DNA of 64,000 bases, from assembly GCF_021389955.1 (NCBI RefSeq), contig NZ_CP089980.1, forward strand, positions 6,133,001 through 6,197,000. The letters are read 5' to 3'. Within the stretch, counting starts at the first letter, position 1, and the number at the start of each line of letters is the position of its first letter. The notes under the pieces were generated by a model. That model did not search any database. It saw only the letters and a program-made list of their open reading frames with translations, and was not told the origin of the DNA. The position numbers were made by a program, and so were the translations under genes. This DNA comes from Fulvivirga maritima. Lineage in GTDB: Bacteria; Bacteroidota; Bacteroidia; Cytophagales; Cyclobacteriaceae. Below, piece after piece: positions 63,603 through 64,000 of the stretch.

Positions 63603-64000
63603 ATGAAATTCTTTATTGATACCGCTAATTTAAAAGACATCCAAGAAGCATATGACCTTGGAGTTTTGGATGGTGTAACTACCAACCCTTCTTTAATGGC
63701 TAAAGAGGGAATTAAAGGCGATGAAAACGTAAAAGCTCACTATAAAGCTATCTGTGATATTGTAGATAACAATGTAAGTGCTGAGGTGATAGCTACTGAC
63801 TTTGAAAGCATGATCAAAGAAGGTGAAGAGCTAGCTAAGATAGATGACAAGATCGTAGTGAAAATACCTATGATCAAAGATGGCGTGAAAGCCATAAAAT
63901 ATTTGACTTCTCAGGAAATCAGAACTAACTGTACTTTGATATTCTCTCCTGGTCAGGCACTTTTAGCTGCTAAAGCCGGAGCTAGTTATGTATCTCCATT
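63603..64000 (+). CDS. Transaldolase / fructose-6-phosphate aldolase (5' part, runs off window end)
   Basis: Partial: 132 codons from ATG at 63603, no stop within the window. [58 protein letters not shown] with the Schiff-base lysine (VVKIPM) and [19 protein letters not shown] match the short MipB/TalC transaldolase type (about 215 residues in full). Pentose phosphate pathway or fructose-6-phosphate aldolase activity. Confidence 0.95.
   Translation, partial: MKFFIDTANLKDIQEAYDLGVLDGVTTNPSLMAKEGIKGDENVKAHYKAICDIVDNNVSAEVIATDFESMIKEGEELAKIDDKIVVKIPMIKDGVKAIKYLTSQEIRTNCTLIFSPGQALLAAKAGASYVSP

Overview
The window is from a low-GC Bacteroidota chromosome, most likely a marine or soil Cytophagales (Fulvivirga/Marivirga-like). 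The evidence is a giant SprB-type gliding adhesin, a TamL lipoprotein, an alpha-beta fused 2-oxoacid dehydrogenase E1, a long YXY-type propeller sensor kinase, and promoters matching the Bacteroidota consensus TTG-N19/20-TAnnTTTG. No tRNA, rRNA operon or CRISPR array was seen.

Layout. 1-9053 (minus) is the 5' three thousand codons of a huge secreted adhesin made of at least 33 SprB repeats in three homogenised blocks; a small secreted protein is coupled upstream. 9584-28159 is mostly core housekeeping: smc, a YfiR-like protein, a TrmH/SpoU methyltransferase, tamL, fused 2-oxoacid dehydrogenase E1, hemF, a PAP2 phosphatase, ribE, an MFS exporter, cysS, yidD, an ACMSD-type decarboxylase and trhO. 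28431-29411 is an M23 peptidase. 29485-36674 is a complete histidine operon (hisGDCBHAFIE) headed by a leader peptide with six consecutive His codons and a terminator. 36756-42104 holds an iodotyrosine-deiodinase-like flavoprotein, a tiny lipoprotein, a DoxX protein, an intact IS1595-type element, yebC and a flavin disulfide reductase homologue that lacks its redox cysteines. 42438-43190 is a small self-contained cassette of a 44-residue Cys-containing peptide and a GRDP-like protein, each followed by its own terminator. 43262-46456 is a propeller sensor kinase whose signal peptide is out of frame at a T9 tract; a second insertion sequence follows.

48151-60331 (minus) is an aromatic amino acid supercluster. 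trpEGDCFBA plus a DAHP synthase is preceded by a leader peptide with three Trp codons. A second DAHP synthase follows a leader with a mixed Tyr/Phe run and a decayed phhA fragment. phhA, an aminotransferase and tyrA follow a leader with seven Tyr codons. A tandem duplication of aroF-leader-phhA' explains the two DAHP synthases, and the two copies now sit under different amino acid controls. With the his leader this makes four peptide-leader attenuators in one window. The Trp, Tyr and Tyr/Phe leaders show explicit pause and antiterminator pairings, and each has a TAnnTTTG box only a few bases before the leader ATG.

The right end holds an M13 peptidase lipoprotein, two small conserved unknown genes, the SRP RNA gene and the start of a transaldolase.

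The best candidates for undescribed biology are the peptide/GRDP cassette (42438-43190), the rewired duplicated DAHP synthases with near-leaderless attenuators, and the T9 slip site in the sensor kinase.
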